From CAYJNO01 sp044432885 (lineage in GTDB: Bacteria; Bacillota_I; Bacilli_A; Erysipelotrichales; Erysipelotrichaceae): a stretch of DNA of 5,432 nucleotides. Below, piece by piece: positions 4,870-5,432 of this stretch. The first letter of the stretch is position 1. Each line of letters begins with the position of its first letter. The stretch covers positions 1 through 5,432 of the forward strand of contig JAWXUG010000110.1 of assembly GCA_044432885.1 (NCBI GenBank), given 5' to 3'. The notes beneath the pieces are model-generated. The model saw nothing but the letters and a program-made list of their open reading frames with translations, was not told where the DNA came from and did not search any database. A program made the translations under genes and the position numbers.

Positions 4870-5432
4870 ATGAAAATCTTAATATGCGCAGGCGGTACAG
4901 GTGGACATATTTATCCTGCAGTCGCTTTAGGCGAAAAAATGATAGAAAAAAATGAACAGAACCAATTATTTTATATTGGTTCAAACACAAGAATGGAAAA
5001 AGAGGTAATTCCATCTTTTGGTTATTCTTTTATAGGCATGGATATCGATAATTTTAAAAGAGGCATTGTAGGTAAAATTATAAGTTTGTATAAAATGATA
5101 AGAGCATACTTAATGTGCCTTAAAGTAATTAAAGATAAACAAATTGATGTTGTGATTGGCTTTGGTAATTATATTAGTGTACCTGTCGTATTGGCGGCTA
5201 AACACATGGGTGTAGTTACTTTAATTCATGAACAAAATGCACTTCCTGGGAAAGCAAATCTATTTTTAGGGAAACAAGTTGATGCAGTCGTAGGTAGTTA
5301 TCCTGTTAATTTAGATTATTTTCCAATTAAGAAAACCTATATTTATGGTAATCCAAGGGCTCAACTTGCTTACCAGTATAAAGTGAGTGAATCCTTTTAT
5401 CACCATTATGAATTGAATTCATCGTTAAAGAC
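4870..5432 (+). CDS. murG: MurG, UDP-GlcNAc transferase of peptidoglycan synthesis (partial, 3' cut)
   Basis: MurG adds N-acetylglucosamine from UDP-GlcNAc to lipid I, making lipid II at the inner face of the membrane. The window edge cuts the gene after 187 codons; the full protein is usually about 350-370 residues. The reading frame is open throughout. Diagnostic motifs are the N-terminal glycine-rich loop GGTGGHIYPA (8-17), VIGFGNYISVP (95-105), IHEQNALPGKAN (119-130) and YGNPR (159-163). The usual GGY is GNY here (N100), a small deviation. The ATG at 4870 has AGGATGGTG five bases upstream. The gene has its own promoter and looks functionally unrelated to the metal-handling genes. The missing half should hold the UDP-GlcNAc-binding domain. 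Confidence 0.95.
   Translation, partial: MKILICAGGTGGHIYPAVALGEKMIEKNEQNQLFYIGSNTRMEKEVIPSFGYSFIGMDIDNFKRGIVGKIISLYKMIRAYLMCLKVIKDKQIDVVIGFGNYISVPVVLAAKHMGVVTLIHEQNALPGKANLFLGKQVDAVVGSYPVNLDYFPIKKTYIYGNPRAQLAYQYKVSESFYHHYELNSSLK

Noticed and set aside
4823..5014. Minus-strand open frame across the murG promoter and start
   Set aside because: It covers the promoter and the conserved GGTGGH codons of murG in antisense, with no recognisable product.
1..5432. CRISPR arrays, tRNA or rRNA genes, insertion sequences
   Set aside because: I looked for repeat-spacer periodicity, tRNA-like arms with a CCA end, and transposase motifs and saw none. The left edge is too short to judge.

Overview
The window is AT-rich DNA from a low-GC Gram-positive bacterium (Bacillota). 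Shine-Dalgarno sites are strong (AGGAGG-like), promoters match the sigma-A consensus, and the window ends in murG, so the organism makes peptidoglycan. Nearly every other gene is iron-sulfur or metal related and typical of anaerobes. A gut or sediment anaerobe of the Erysipelotrichia/Clostridia type is my guess, and nothing here fixes the lineage.

Layout, all genes on the + strand. (1) 1-119: a short stretch with no identifiable gene and a locally GC-rich left edge, then a weak promoter and an inverted repeat. (2) 120-626: a short QueG-like protein with two [4Fe-4S] clusters that seems to lack the usual N-terminal half, closed by a terminator. (3) 662-3543: one tightly packed operon with a near-perfect promoter (TTGACA, 16 bp, TATAAT), a perfect 22-bp palindrome at the expected transcription start, five overlapping genes and a UUCG-loop terminator. 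The order is DUF134 regulator, NifX-like protein, MinD-type ATPase with ferredoxin insert, second such ATPase, second NifX-like protein. (4) 3559-4788: a separately transcribed flavo-diiron-type protein (metallo-beta-lactamase plus flavodoxin domains) in which two of the normal iron ligands are replaced. (5) 4822-5432: a promoter and the first 187 codons of murG, cut by the window edge.

The operon is the most interesting part. Two ferredoxin-containing MinD-like ATPases with two small NifX-like metal-cluster carriers resemble the orange protein (ORP) system of Desulfovibrio, where a NifX-family protein carries a molybdenum-copper-sulfur cluster. No nitrogenase genes are present, so a role in nitrogen fixation is not indicated. 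The inferred model is ATP-dependent assembly or transfer of a metal-sulfur cofactor onto the NifX-like carriers, with DUF134 perhaps acting on the palindrome. Three of the five proteins end in His/Cys-rich tails, which fits metal handling. The neighbouring QueG-like and flavodiiron-type genes add redox capacity but have their own transcription signals.
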